From Emiliania huxleyi CCMP1516 (Eukaryota > Haptophyta > Isochrysidales > Noelaerhabdaceae), in contig NW_005201183.1 in the NCBI RefSeq assembly GCF_000372725.1, positions 5,972 through 69,971 of the forward strand: a stretch of 64,000 bases of DNA. The letters run 5' to 3'. Below are positions 20,529 through 30,850 of this stretch, piece after piece; within the stretch, counting starts at the first letter, position 1; each line of letters opens with the position of its first letter. Position numbers and translations under genes: made by a program. The notes under the pieces are model-generated. The model did no database searches. It was not told where the DNA came from and was given only the letters and a program-made list of their open reading frames with translations.

Positions 20529-22124
20529 ATGGGCTGCTTCTCCAGCCGCGTCGAGGCCCCGAGCGAGGAGCTGCCCGGCCCTCCCGCCGCCGAACGCGAC
20601 GCCCCGACGCCCGCCGACACCGCCGCGCCGACGCAGCCGCCCGCCGCCCTCCCCTCCGCCGCCGATCTCGTTGATTTTTATCAGCGCCGGACCGTCCGCC
20701 CATCCAGCCCGGCGGCCGCAGCAATCGTACTCGCTTTGCGGCACTCGCGGCAGGTCCGCACAGATCGTTTCTTTTACGAGTACAATCTGAAGAAGTGGCG
20801 CGAGTACGGCGGCGGCGACCTGGAGCCGGTCCTCGCGAACGGCGCCGTCGCCCTCCTCGACGCGCAGTGGATCATCAGCCACGCCGAGGCGGGCGGCGTC
20901 CTCGCCCACCGCCAGGCGCTGCCCAAAGAGGCCTTCCTCTCCCTCGCCGACCTCGTCGAGGCGACACCTCCTCGTTTTAGCCTCCTCCCAGTTGCCGCGC
21001 TTTCCTACCCGTGGCTGACCAAGGACCACCCCGACCCGTGCGGAGCCAACCTCGCCCGCTTCGCAAGGGCGCTCAAGGCCCTACTCACCTATCGGTGCAT
21101 CTCGCGGCTCGGCGTGTTTTGGGACTTCGGCTCGCTACATCAGCACCCCGACCCCGCCAGCGGCGTCATGCGCACCGAGGAGCAGAACGCGCTCTTCAAG
21201 CAGGGGCTGGGCTGCCTCGGCACGCTCTACTCCCACCCGCACACGACCGTGCTGCGGCTGACCTCCTTCCCGGACGGCCACAAGGCGGAGGACCAGGCCG
21301 AGGGCACCAACGTGGCCAAGTACTTTGACCGCGGGTGGTGCTTCACCGAGAGCAGCTGGGCGAGCCTGACAAAGGCCGGCCGGTTCTCGCTCGACCTCGG
21401 CAAGATGCGCGACGGCGAGGAGTACCGCGACTACGGCAGACTCATCAAAGACTGCACCCAAGACGGCGGCCGGCGCCCTCCGCTGCTGCCGTCTGCGTTC
21501 GCGGCGGAGCTGGAGAAGAAGAGCTTCACCAACGGCAAGGACGACAAGCCGCTCGTGAAGCGGCTGTACGAGGCCGCCTTCGAGGAGCAGTTTGGCAAGG
21601 CGACCGAGCTGTTCTACACCGAACTCGGCTGGGGCGACGCGGAGGCGGCGCAGCTGGCGGAGGTCCTCGCGAGCGGGGCAGCGCCGCGGCTCGAGGAGCT
21701 CCGTCTCGACTCCAACCAGATTGGCGACGAGGGCTGCAAGGCGCTGGCCGCCGCCCTCGGCAAGGAGGGGGCAGCGCCGCGGCTCGAGGCGCTCTCTCTT
21801 CCCTGCAACAAGATTGGCGACGAGGGCTGCAAGGCGCTGGCCGCCGCCCTCGGCAAGGAGGGGGCAGCGCCGCGGCTCGACAGGCTCTATCTCCGCAACG
21901 AGATTGGCGACGAGGGCTGCAAGGCGCTGGCCGCCGCCCTCAAGGAGGGGGCCGCCCCGCGCCTGGAGGCGCGAGACGCCCCCCCTCGCCACATGCCCCT
22001 CCCCCCGCCTAATGCTCATCGCACCTCCCCTCGCGTGCAGTTGCTTCAGGTGGGCGTCGAGAACATGGCGCAGCCTGAGCTGGTGGCCGTGTGCAAGGAG
22101 CGCGGCATCAGGCTCTACGGCTGA
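20529..22124 (+). CDS. MGC-lipidated protein with FWDFGSLHQ domain and leucine-rich repeats (NLR-like architecture)
   Basis: Start chosen at MGCFSS, a classic N-myristoylation/palmitoylation signal, 15 codons inside the open frame. Residues about 60-330 form a conserved-looking domain: NLKKWREYGG, ALSYPWLTKDHPDP, RLGVFWDFGSLHQHP, LYSHPHTTVLRLTSFPDG, YFDRGWCFTESSWASL. This pattern recalls HET/TIR-like signalling domains seen in protists (inference). Residues about 390-500 hold ribonuclease-inhibitor-type LRRs (LEELRLDSNQIGDEGCKALA, then two more units). A 72-bp GC-AG intron (21969-22040) precedes the last exon; its length is a multiple of three, so read-through is also open. C-terminus QPELVAVCKERGIRLYG. 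Likely membrane-anchored receptor or scaffold; no NB-ARC/NACHT ATPase is present. Confidence 0.75.
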   Translation: MGCFSSRVEAPSEELPGPPAAERDAPTPADTAAPTQPPAALPSAADLVDFYQRRTVRPSSPAAAAIVLALRHSRQVRTDRFFYEYNLKKWREYGGGDLEPVLANGAVALLDAQWIISHAEAGGVLAHRQALPKEAFLSLADLVEATPPRFSLLPVAALSYPWLTKDHPDPCGANLARFARALKALLTYRCISRLGVFWDFGSLHQHPDPASGVMRTEEQNALFKQGLGCLGTLYSHPHTTVLRLTSFPDGHKAEDQAEGTNVAKYFDRGWCFTESSWASLTKAGRFSLDLGKMRDGEEYRDYGRLIKDCTQDGGRRPPLLPSAFAAELEKKSFTNGKDDKPLVKRLYEAAFEEQFGKATELFYTELGWGDAEAAQLAEVLASGAAPRLEELRLDSNQIGDEGCKALAAALGKEGAAPRLEALSLPCNKIGDEGCKALAAALGKEGAAPRLDRLYLRNEIGDEGCKALAAALKEGAAPRLEARDAPPRHMPLPPPNAHRTSPRVQLLQVGVENMAQPELVAVCKERGIRLYG

Positions 22125-22384
22125 AACGTGAAAGCCTCTCCAACCCCGGCCAGGCGGCAAGGCTAGGCGCGGGGCCCGGCGGGACAGACGCGCGAGCACG
22201 GCAGAGAGCGACAGACCCTGCGGCTGCGGATCACGACACAGCGACGGTGGGGTCGCGCGCGGGTGGGTTTGTGCGGCGGGGGGGAGGGGGAGTTAGGGGG
22301 GGGGGAGAGGGGGGGGGGGGCGGGGGGGGTCTATGAGAGGTTGAGGTGTTCACAGAGCGTTGACTCGCAGCAGAACGAGTCCGT

Positions 22385-22935
22385 GGCCCCCCCGGTTTGG
22401 ACGAGTGCGCGACGCGGGCGAACCGCTCGAAATGGCCGGTAGCTCGCGCTGCCCGCGGCCGCCCCGGGGGTTTTGGGTAGAGTATTGCTAAATCTCTCTA
22501 GAGCCTCTCTGTCACACCCTGTGCCTGCCGTCTTACGTCTACATCTCGTTCCATTTGTTGTCGCGCTGTGACGCTTCATACGAAAAAGAGAAAATCTCGA
22601 CAGCGAGGCCCAGGCCCCCGAGCGGCCCTCTGGCTCTGCGAGTCGGCCCCACCTCCCCTTCGCTTCGCAAAATCCTCTTTTACGACCTCCGACTCGTCCC
22701 GCCGCACCTGCTCCGCGGCGCGTTACATATGCGAGTAGATAGAAAAAGAAAGCTACCAGTGACGTACGCTCAGTTGCTTCCTTTGCTTTGTTGCCACCAC
22801 CCGTTGCCCTGGCCCGCACCCGCCAAAGAGGAAAGACCTTTGCTCCCGCAAGGTAGGTAGGTAGGAAAGGTGAAGAACAGTCAGGCTCGGACTGGACACC
22901 AGCGTGTTATGGGTGGACGCGGGACAGATGATGAC
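22385..22935. repeat. Dispersed repeat R2, copy 1
   Basis: Ends match another locus. GGACGAGTGCGCGACGCGG then CGAACCGCTC near 22397-22430 recurs at 54099-54126. AAGGTGAAGAACAGTCAGGC then TCGGACTGGACACCA near 22867-22902 recurs near 54355-54390 and continues into GGTGGACGCG..ACAGATGATGACG. The interior differs in length. Confidence 0.6.
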
Positions 22936-23233
22936 GGCACGCGTGAGCGACACACAGACACACACAAGCTCACAAGACACTCAGCCAGCTGGGCTGCCAC
23001 ACGTCACGAGTAAGCGTACGGCACTGCGCCACTCGCGGCCACGTCCCCCCCGTCGCCCCCCCCGCACTCAAGGTGCCAAGGGCACAAACAACAGCACAAC
23101 AACACACAGACAGGCGACAGGGCACGCGACGTGTGAGACTAGAGCAGGCACCTCCGCCTCTAGCAAACTCGCCGGCCGGCGGGGCACGGACGAGAGCACA
23201 TGCATGTATGTGGGGTCAAGTGAGGTGTCTATC

Positions 23234-23385
23234 GTCTGAACCACAGCGTGTCCCGACTCGACCGCCGGCGTCCCGGTCCGGGGGTGTTTCTCTTCCTTAT
23301 CCTTTACCATGTAGAGCAAGGCCGAGGGCGGGCCCTTTCGGGCTCGGGCCGCCCTCTCGCCCGCACCTCTGCGGGGCTTGCACGT
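23234..23385 (+). repeat. 152-bp direct repeat, copy 1
   Basis: From GTCTGAACCACAGCGTGTCC to CGGGGCTTGCACGT, almost identical to 23957-24109, about 720 bp downstream in the same orientation (one visible substitution, CCTTTACC against CCGTTACC, plus one inserted base). Could be LTR-like ends of a small element or a local duplication. Confidence 0.85.
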
Positions 23386-23956
23386 GGTAGCGGCGGCTCA
23401 AGATCCCAGCGATCTCGAGTTCTTCACGCTATCCACTGCGCCGCGGCTTCGCCGCGCCCATCCAAGCCCAGGGCTTGGTTTGCTGATAACCGCATCTCGC
23501 TCTGCGCATCTCTGAGGCTACCCGCGCGCCGACTGCTACGCGCGCGGCGAGAGGCGCACCCCATCGGGGACAGGATTGAGGCCCCTGTACAAGCTCGGCA
23601 ACGCTGCCGTCGTTGCCCTCCCGAGCCCTCAGCACGATGCCGCACATTGCGTAACCCGTTCTGCGCACATGCCGCAGGGAGGAGTTTTCACTCTCCCGTC
23701 CGAGTTTCTCCTTCCTGCAGGGCGAGAGACATCAGCCTCTCTACTTCCAGGAGAACATCTACGCCACACGCTATCCCGACGGTCCACAACCCACACTCTC
23801 GCTGCAGTCGATCCAGCCCTCGCACTCCCCACTGGAGATCTAGCCGAGGCCCCGGCGGACAGGATTGGAGCCCCTGTGCTGCGTCTGTGGTGATATGTGG
23901 GGGACACTTTCTCCTCCCTATTCATGTCAGTCACTCGACTGCGTCGAGGGGGGGGA

Positions 23957-24109
23957 CGTCTGAACCACAGCGTGTCCCGACTCGACCGCCGGCGTCCCGG
24001 TCCGGGGGTGTTTCTCTTCCTTATCCGTTACCATGTAGAGCAAGGCCGAGGGCGGGCCCTTTCGGGCTCGGGCCGCCCTCTCGCCCGCACCTCTGCGGGG
24101 CTTGCACGT
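23957..24109 (+). repeat. 152-bp direct repeat, copy 2
   Basis: Second copy of the repeat at 23234-23385. Its 3' end lies about 240 bp upstream of the Derlin-like gene. Confidence 0.85.
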
Positions 24110-24347
24110 CTATGGGAAGCTCCCTCTTGCGCTAGGGACCGCAAGTGCGGCTGGACATCGATGCAGAAGAAATCTTTCGGATTGGGGGTCCCCGATCCGG
24201 GCATGCATAACGCGCGTCGTAAGATTGGATTGATCCCCTATCGCCCTGCAGCCCGAACCCTTCCTACCCGAGGTCGTCCGCTGGTCCACGCGCAAGTTGG
24301 CGAGCGCGCTCATCAGCGCGACCAGAAAGGCAAAAGGTCACGCAGAA

Positions 24348-26003
24348 TGCTTGCGCTCCGAGAAGCAGCCGGCGCGGCGCTGCTCCTGCAGCTCGCTCGG
24401 CTCCTCATCGTCGACTCGGCCCGCCGCGCCTCTCTTCCTCCCGTCACCGCAGTTGGTCTGCTATGCTACTCTTTTGCGGCTGCGGCGGCCGCGCTCGGCG
24501 CCCTTCCTCCCGCGAGCGCTGCGACGCTGGAGCCATCAGCCTTGGCAGCGTCGCCCGCACGGCTGCTCGCCTCGCTGCTCCTCTACCGCTCGCTCGCGGG
24601 CCTCGGCTGCCACCTCTGGCTCTGGCTCGCCGCGTGCGAGCGGCTCGAGCCCGCTCTCGGCTCGCGCCGGCTGCTGGTTGTTTTGCTGCTGTGCACTGGC
24701 GGCGCCGCCGCGCTGGCCGCCGCGACCGTGCCGCCCGTGCAGCGCCGCTACGCCTCCTCCCTCGCGCCCGCCACGCTCTTCGCCCTGCTCCAGCTCTGGG
24801 CGCAGTCGTCGCCAGAGTCGACCGTCACGCTGGTCAGTGTGCGGCTGCAGACTCGCAGGCTGCCGTGGGCTCTCCTCGCGGCGGTGGCGATCCTGGACGG
24901 GGTGACGGCCGCCCTATCGCCGCTCCTCGGCATCGGCGCCGCCGCCATCTACCACGCCCTCGTCGGCCTTCCGCACAACGCAGTGCTGCCTCCTCCGCCG
25001 CCGCCGACTCCGTCGCTGCGCCGGCAGGTCGCCGGCGAGGGAGACACGACCACGGAGCACGCTTCCGGCGCCGCCGCCGCCGCCGGCGGCGGCGGCGGCG
25101 GCGCGAATGCGGCCGGCGTCGCGCCGGACGAGGCCGAGGGTGGCGGTGGGACCCGCTCCGGGCGGGTCGCCCAGGCGGCGCTCATTGCAGTGGGGGTGGC
25201 GCTGCTGCTCGGCGAGGGCGGCGGCGGCAGCGGCGCCGCCGCGCGGCTGCAGGCGCAGTGCGGCGTGCTGAGCTCGCTGGCGGATTTGACCGAGCCGCTC
25301 ACGGCGCAGCTGGTCGCCAACTTCACCGCCCTCCGCCTCGACGCCGCCGCGGAGCCGGAGGGCGGGGAGCGGGCGTTCGAGTGGCTCGCCGCGCGCTGGA
25401 GGCTGCTCCCTCACGGCAGGGCGGCGGCGGCATACGCCGCGCTCGCGGAGGGGGGCGAGGAGGCGGCGGAGCGGAGGCAGGCGCTCTATGTCGAGCAGCT
25501 CGACCGCGAGGTCTCCGCCCCCCCCTCTCCCTCTCTCGCACACACACACACATCACAGACTCACACACGCACACAAAGCACCCTCCCACTTGCCACCCTC
25601 CCACCCGCCCCCCGGCCACTCGCCCACGCACTGATCCCCTCCCACCCGCCTACCCAGGTCTCCGCCCTCGTCGCGGAAGTCCTCCCCACGCTCGACACCA
25701 ACTCGGCGCAGGAGGACGACGAGGCGCCGCCCCGCCCGCCCCGCCCGCCCCGCCCGCCCCCCCGCCCGCCGCCCCGCCCGCCGCCGTGGCCGTCGCCGCG
25801 CCTGCCGACGCGACCGCCGCCGCGTTTGCCGCCGACCGCCGCCGCCGACCGCCCGAGCCGCCGCCGCCCGCTCGCTGTTTGCGGCCCGTCGCCAGCTCGA
25901 CGCCGCCGACTGGTTCTCGTGCGTGCGGCGCGGACAGGCTCTGAACGAGGATCCCTCAGGTGATCTCGCTGCTGATGCGACAGTTCTCGTTACCTTCAAG
26001 TAG
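24348..26003 (+). CDS. Derlin/rhomboid-like polytopic membrane protein
   Basis: ATG at 24348 opens [20 protein letters not shown]. There are five or six hydrophobic segments to about residue 205, including RYASSLAPATLFALLQLW and LLGIGAAAIYHAL, which recalls the Derlin GxxxGHxYYFL-type last helix; no rhomboid Ser-His dyad was seen. Derlins act in ER-associated degradation; the assignment is tentative. A Gly/Ala/acidic region and another hydrophobic stretch (AALIAVGVALLLG) follow, then a globular part (LTAQLVANFTALRLDAAAEP). A GT-AG intron 25511-25657 is flanked by GTCTCCGCCC on both sides. After ALVAEVLPTLDTNSAQEDDEA the frame enters a CCCGCC array. A likely last segment, FAARRQLDAADWFSCVRRGQ to a TAG near 26003, is in another frame, so at least one more intron in the array is needed. 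Confidence 0.5.
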
Positions 26004-26081
26004 CTGACCAGGTAGGTGAGCACGCGTTGAAAGACCGGCGTGAGCTCGTGATGCACGACGCGAGCCTCCCTCGAAGCGAAG

Positions 26082-28593
26082 ATGGAGGCGTTGCGCAAGC
26101 TGCTCGACGGAACGGGCGGGCGCGGGGCTGCGCGGGCGCTAGGGGAGGAGGACGAGGACGAGGAGGGCGAGGGGGGGGGCGAGGGGACCGAGGCGGGGGC
26201 GGCGGAGGAGGAGGGCGGCGCGGCGGGCGGGGCGGAGGAGCCGACCCTGTCCTCACTGCTCAACGCGACCCTCTGGTCGTTTGACTTGTCTGCCGAGAGC
26301 AACTCGAGCGGCACCGCAAAAGGAGTTCCGCTGCCGGAGGTCGGCCGCCCGCCTCCCGGAGCGCTGCCGGAGCTGGTCTCGTAGGCGTCGCGGCGGAGCT
26401 GCTCTCGGAGCTCGACCTCGACGATCTAGATCTGACGGCCGAGTCGCGACCGCAGTTCGAGAGGGCGGTGGCGGCGCACGTGGCGGAGCGCGAGGCGGCG
26501 CGGGCCAGCGCGAGGTACGAGTCGCTCGCCGCGGTGGCGGCGCTCCTCGGTGGAGGGGAGGGAGGGGAGGGAGGTCAGGGAGGTGATGGAGGGTAGGGAG
26601 TTCCGGGCGGGCGAGGCGCCCCGGAGCGCGCGCGCTGGCCGCTGCTCGACGCGGCGGTCTCGCGCGCGCTGGGCCGCCTCCTCCTGCCCCCAAACGCGTC
26701 GGACGCCTCTGCGCTCGCCGCGCTGCGATCCGGACTCCACAACCTGAGCGAAAGGGCCGCCGGCGAGCCGGGCGGAGGCGGAGGGGCTCCGCGCGAGGGG
26801 CTGCTGCGCGACGCGCTCCTCCGCGAGGCGACGGCCGCGGCGCGCGCGGCGGTGCGGCGGCAGTGGCGCAGGGAGCTCGCGCTGAGCCGGCTGCAGAAGC
26901 TGATGGTTCCGCCGGAAGAGGAGGAGGGGGGGGCTCTGCCGCCGCCGGAGGGAGAGGGCGAGGAGGAGGGGGGCGAGGAGGGGGGCGAGGAGGGGGGCGA
27001 GGCGGGAGCGCCAGCCACATGGGAAGGGGACGGGCCTCGCTTGGTGGGCGACGTGTACGGCGGCTTCGAGGAGCAGGCGCGCGTGAGAGGGGCGGCGCTA
27101 GGCGGGAGATACGGGGAGATACGGGGAGATATGGGCGGCGCTAGGCAAGAGACGTGTGCGGACCTCTGACATGTGCCATGTCCACCCGGCGTGCCAGGCG
27201 CGCGAGATGAGCGGCGTCGAGCTGACGCTGGACGTGCTTCGAATGGCCCAGGTCGAGCGGGACGCTCGGCCGCACCTCGGCCGCACCTCGGCCGCACCTC
27301 GGCTGCCTCTCGGCTGCCTCTCGGCTGCCTCTCGGCTGCACCTCGGCTGCACCTCGGCTGCCTCTCGGCTGCCTCTCGGCTGCCTCTCGGCTGCCTCTCG
27401 GCTGCACCTCGGCTGCACCTCGGCTGCCCCTCGGCCGCACCTCGGCCGCACCTCGGCCGCACCTCGGCTGCACCTCGGCCGCACCTCGGCGGCACCTCGG
27501 CTGCACCTCGGCGGCACCTCGGCTATATCTCGTCAGGTGGAGGAGGACGCGCTCTCCAAGAAGGCGCGCGCTGCGCTCGACGCGGCGGTCAGCGCCTTCC
27601 GCTCCTCGCTCGCGCCCGAGGCTGCCGCGCAAGACGGCGGCGGGCGGGCGGAGGTGGGGCGTGGGGAGGTGCGCTTGGCGGGCGGCGGGGCGGGCGAGGA
27701 GGCCTCCCTCGCCGGCTGGCGATCCGACATGTGGGCGGGCGCTTGGGCGGGGCTTCGGGCGAGCGAGCTGATTGCCGTCGGCCTCGCCTCATCGCGGGGC
27801 GAGGACGAGCCTGACGACGCCAACGGCGCCGCGTCCGCGAGCGCCGCCGCAGAATTGCGAGTCGTCGGCGCAGGCGACGGGTCCGATTTTGCGTTGGTTG
27901 TCGGCCCCCCCCCCCCCCCCCCTCCCCTCCTCCAAACCCCCTCCTCCCTCTCGCCGCCTCACCGCCGCGCCGCGTGGACCGACCGCCCCCCCCGCTGTGT
28001 CCTTCCCCCTCGCGGCAGGTGCTCGCGTCGCTCATCCACGGGGCCGGCGGCCGCGCGCGACTCGCCCTCGTCTGTGGGCGCGGCGACGCGGCGGACGGCG
28101 GCTGCAGGCTGGTCACCGAGGTGCGGCGGAGTGCGGGCGGCGAGGCGAGCGCCTCGTGGGCGGCCGCGCGCCGCAGGATGACGGCGCTCCTCCGCGGCGG
28201 CGAGGGCGGCGGCGAGGGCGGCGGCGGCGGGGTGCACTACCGCCGTGACGCCGACGGGACGGTGCGTTGCGGTTTGCCACGGCTCCTTCCTGTACCCTGT
28301 CGCATCACCCTCTTCCGAGACGTGGTGCGCGCCCCCCCCCCTCTGCTCGTCCGCAGGTGTGGATGTCGCTCGCGGTCGAGGAGGGCGTGCCGATGAGCGA
28401 GCAGTTCCCGGGGGGCGCGTACGGCGCCGGGGCGGCCGCAGACGGCGAGGGCGCGCAGTGGTTCACGTTTTGGCCGTTTGACTCGCAGCAGCAGCAGCCG
28501 ATCTGCGCCTTTCACGGGCCTGGCGGAGAGACCGACTCGGTGGGCAGGCCCGCGGCGGAGGCGGCGGTGCAGCACGTCGCGCTCTCACGGTGA
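26082..28593 (+). CDS. Uncharacterised multi-exon acidic/Ala-rich protein
   Basis: ATG at 26082 (MEALRKLLDGTGGRGAARAL, acidic tract, TLSSLLNATLWSFDLS). Further exons, placed by composition and splice signals: about 26386 (VAAELLSELDLDDLDL), about 26630-27100 (LLDAAVSRALGRLLLPPNAS, SRLQKLMVPPEEEE, VGDVYGGFEEQ), 27208-27251 (SGVELTLDVLRMAQ), 27537-27900 (VEEDALSKKARAALDAAVSA, WRSDMWAGAWAGLRASELI), 28020-28262 (VLASLIHGAGGRARLALVCG) and 28359-28593 (VWMSLAVEEGVPMSEQFPGG, GAQWFTFWPFDSQQQQPI). Two introns sit in direct repeats (GCGCGCGWGA around 27090-27195; GTSGAGSRGGACGC around 27252-27537). No domain family recognised. Exon boundaries, except those at 27251/27537, are approximate. Confidence 0.4.
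27252..27536 (+). repeat. Intron made of CACCTCGGCYGC tandem repeats, direct-repeat flanked
   Basis: 285-bp GT-AG intron. It starts GTCGAGCGGGACGCTC, and the following exon starts GTGGAGGAGGACGCGCTC. The body is about 20 units of an 11-12 bp repeat (CACCTCGGCCG, CCTCTCGGCTG variants). Confidence 0.75.
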
Positions 28594-29286
28594 GGAGAGG
28601 TGGAGCTGAGGAGGACGCCGGAAAAGGGTTCTCGGTTCTCGGCTCGGGTTCTCCGCACCGCTCCTGCCCGACAAATGCAGGCGCGCAATCCGCAGAGAGG
28701 GGTGTCGCAGAGAGGCGTGTCATGGTAGATAGAGGTGTGTGAGGGGTGGCGTGGTGAGACAGAGCCAGAGAGGCGGGGGTGGGGGGCTTGGGGGGGGCTA
28801 TCTGTGGTCTGTGAGAACGCAGGTAGTAAAATTGTTCTCACCAACCAACTCAGTAAAGTCTAAACGAGAACCCAAACAAACACGGGGAGGGGGGAGACTT
28901 TTAGGGTACCCCTGGGGTTCTGAGGGCCGGATTTTTTTAAGACCTTTTAAGAAATGAGGAGGTTTGGGGGCTCAAATTGCCATTTAAGAGATTGCAGGCA
29001 CGGGGGGTCCCTCTTTTAAGACCGTTTAAGAAAATCGGCCTCACCGGAGGGAGCCTACCCTGAAGAGCACAGCCGGCGACGGACCTTTAGAAGGCGCCGT
29101 CGTCCTCATAAAGGTGGGCACTAGGGTGGGCACGATCGGGGGGACAGTCGAATCCGCGAGCACCGTAGTGCTCGCCGAAAAGACCATCCCCATCATCCCA
29201 ACCCCCCGGCGACCCCCTCCGCCCTCGCCGCTTGCCCCGCCAACGGGCACTGCGCGACCCACCCATCTCATCAATCCAGTTCCAGA
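28594..29286. other. Intergenic between convergent genes, no supported gene
   Basis: Contains GGGGTGG-rich DNA (28740-28800) and TTTTAAGAcc-rich repeats (28935-29035: CCTTTTAAGAA, ATTTAAGAG, CTTTTAAGACCGTTTAAGAA). No coding signal. Confidence 0.5.
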
Positions 29287-30675
29287 TCAATTGATCTTCT
29301 TGGGCAGCAGCTGGTTCGACAGGTCCTCTCCGTGGCCTAGGCAGCCGCTTTCGCCCTTGCCCCAAGCGAAAGTGGCGCCGTCAGTGGTGATAGCAATGCT
29401 GTGGCTGCTTGCAGCGAACACAGCGACGACGCGCCGCCCAGCCAACGCCTCGATCTTCTTGGGCAGCAGCTGGCTCTGCTCGTCGCCGTGGCCCAGCCGG
29501 CCAAAGTTGCCGCAGCCCCAGCTCCAGACACCACCGTCGGCGGTGAGGGCGAGGTTGTGCGCGTCTCCAGCCGACACGACGACGACGCGCTGGCCAGCGA
29601 AGGCCTCGATCTTCTTGGGCAGCAGCTGGTCCTGCAGGTCTCCGTGGCCCAGCTCGCCAAAGCCTCCAACGCCCCAGCTCCAGACGGCGCCATCGGCGGT
29701 GATGGCGATGCAGTGGCTGCCTCCAGCCGACACAGCGACGACGCGCCGCCCTACCAACGCCACGATTCTCTTGGGCAGCAGCTCGGTCTGCCCGTCGCCG
29801 TGGCCCAGCTTGCCACGGCCTCCATCGCCCCAGCTCCAGACGGCTCCGTCGGCGGTGATGGCGAGGCTGTGCTGGTAACCAACCGACACAGCGACGACGC
29901 GCTGCCCCGCCAACACCTCGATCGTCTTGGGCAGCAGCTGGTTCTGCCCGTCGCCGTGGCCAAGCTTGCCGCAAAGACCAGCTCCCCAGCTCCAGACGGC
30001 GCCGTCGGCGGCGAGGGCGAGGCAATGGAGGGACCCAGCCGACACGGCGATGACGCGCTGGCCCGTCAAGGCTTCGATCTTCTTCGGCTGCCACTGGGCC
30101 TGATCGTCGCCGTGGCCCAGCTGGCCAGAGCCTCCCCAGCCCCAGCTCCAGACAGCTCCGTCGGCGGCGAGGGCGAGACTGTGCGCGTGTCCAGCCGCCA
30201 CGCTCACGGCGCGCTCGCCGCCCAGCGGGGAAGGGAGGCGTGTCGGCGTGTTGAGCCGCATCACGCCCTCGCCGTGCCCGAATAGCTCTGGAGCGTAGGA
30301 CGGCGCCGAGCCGCACGACGAGAGCCGCCCCTCGCCGTCGATGAAGAGGCTGCTCCGATAGCCTGCCGCCACCCTCGCCGGCGGGTTGGCCTCGCGCAGC
30401 AACGCCATAAAGCACAGCCACCGCACGACGCACTCGTCCTCTGGCTGCGCCGGCAGCTCGAAGCCGCGCTCTTGCGCCCACAAGCGGATGCCCTCCAGCG
30501 CCAGCGAGGCGTGGAAGAGCAGCGAGACGGCCGCGACGCGAGCGATGTCGGCGGGGTCGCAGCGAGAGATGACGCGCGCGAGAAGCTCAAGGGGCAGGTC
30601 GGTGAGGGGGCAGCGTGCGGCGGCGGCGGAGGCGGCGGCGAGGCGGCGCGAGCGGCGTTGTGGGGTGCTGGACAT
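29287..30675 (-). CDS. F-box protein with RCC1-type beta-propeller repeats
   Basis: Intronless, 462 residues from the ATG at 30675 (MSSTPQRRSRRLAAASA). Residues about 20-70 (CPLTDLPLELLARVISRCDP, then VSLLFHASLALEG) are an F-box. From about residue 150, at least six RCC1 units follow, of the form RVVAVSAG..HCLALAADGAVWSWGxGxxGKLGHGDxQxQLLPKKIE. These should form a seven-blade propeller, perhaps closed by the segment at residues 100-150 (AAGYRSSLFIDGEGRLSSCG). An SCF-type ubiquitin-ligase adaptor with the propeller as substrate receptor is the likely role (inference). The repeats are so alike in DNA that recent internal duplication is probable. The upstream leader is a dispersed repeat (R3). 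Confidence 0.85.
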   Translation of the reverse strand: MSSTPQRRSRRLAAASAAAARCPLTDLPLELLARVISRCDPADIARVAAVSLLFHASLALEGIRLWAQERGFELPAQPEDECVVRWLCFMALLREANPPARVAAGYRSSLFIDGEGRLSSCGSAPSYAPELFGHGEGVMRLNTPTRLPSPLGGERAVSVAAGHAHSLALAADGAVWSWGWGGSGQLGHGDDQAQWQPKKIEALTGQRVIAVSAGSLHCLALAADGAVWSWGAGLCGKLGHGDGQNQLLPKTIEVLAGQRVVAVSVGYQHSLAITADGAVWSWGDGGRGKLGHGDGQTELLPKRIVALVGRRVVAVSAGGSHCIAITADGAVWSWGVGGFGELGHGDLQDQLLPKKIEAFAGQRVVVVSAGDAHNLALTADGGVWSWGCGNFGRLGHGDEQSQLLPKKIEALAGRRVVAVFAASSHSIAITTDGATFAWGKGESGCLGHGEDLSNQLLPKKIN

Positions 30676-30679
30676 CGCG

Positions 30680-30850
30680 AGGAAAAGAATTCTTAAGTTA
30701 CAAGCCTCTCTCACAGCACACTGGCACGACAAGGGCGCAGACTGGCGCGTACTGGCACACACACAGGCTCACCACCGGAGCCGCCTAAGCGACTCCGTTA
30801 AGAACGGCAATGCACTCCGCACCATGCACAATGCCGCTCTCCCCGCACGC
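30680..30850. repeat. Dispersed repeat R3, copy 1
   Basis: Contains CACTGGCACGACAAGGGCG, CAGACTGGCGCGTACTGGCAC and an AT-rich end GAATTCTTAAGTTACAAGCC. Related copies: 42855-42960, 58130-58225, 60655-60715. Directly upstream of the F-box/RCC1 gene start, so it may supply its promoter or leader. Confidence 0.65.

Larger units (their letters stand above)
22125..24347. other. Intergenic, repeat-derived DNA
   Basis: Holds a G-rich run (22260-22330), a segment shared with 54.1-54.4 kb (22385-22440 and 22855-22935), CACA-rich DNA near 22950 and 23090, and two 152-153 bp direct repeats (next entries). No supported gene; the open frames here cross repeats. Confidence 0.6.

Noticed and set aside
21969..22040. 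Direct-repeat introner in the LRR gene
   Set aside because: The intron is GC-AG, but no repeat is visible across its ends; it does not support the pattern.
27270..27530. CRISPR-like repeat array
   Set aside because: Units are 11-12 bp and head to tail without spacers; a simple tandem repeat inside an intron.
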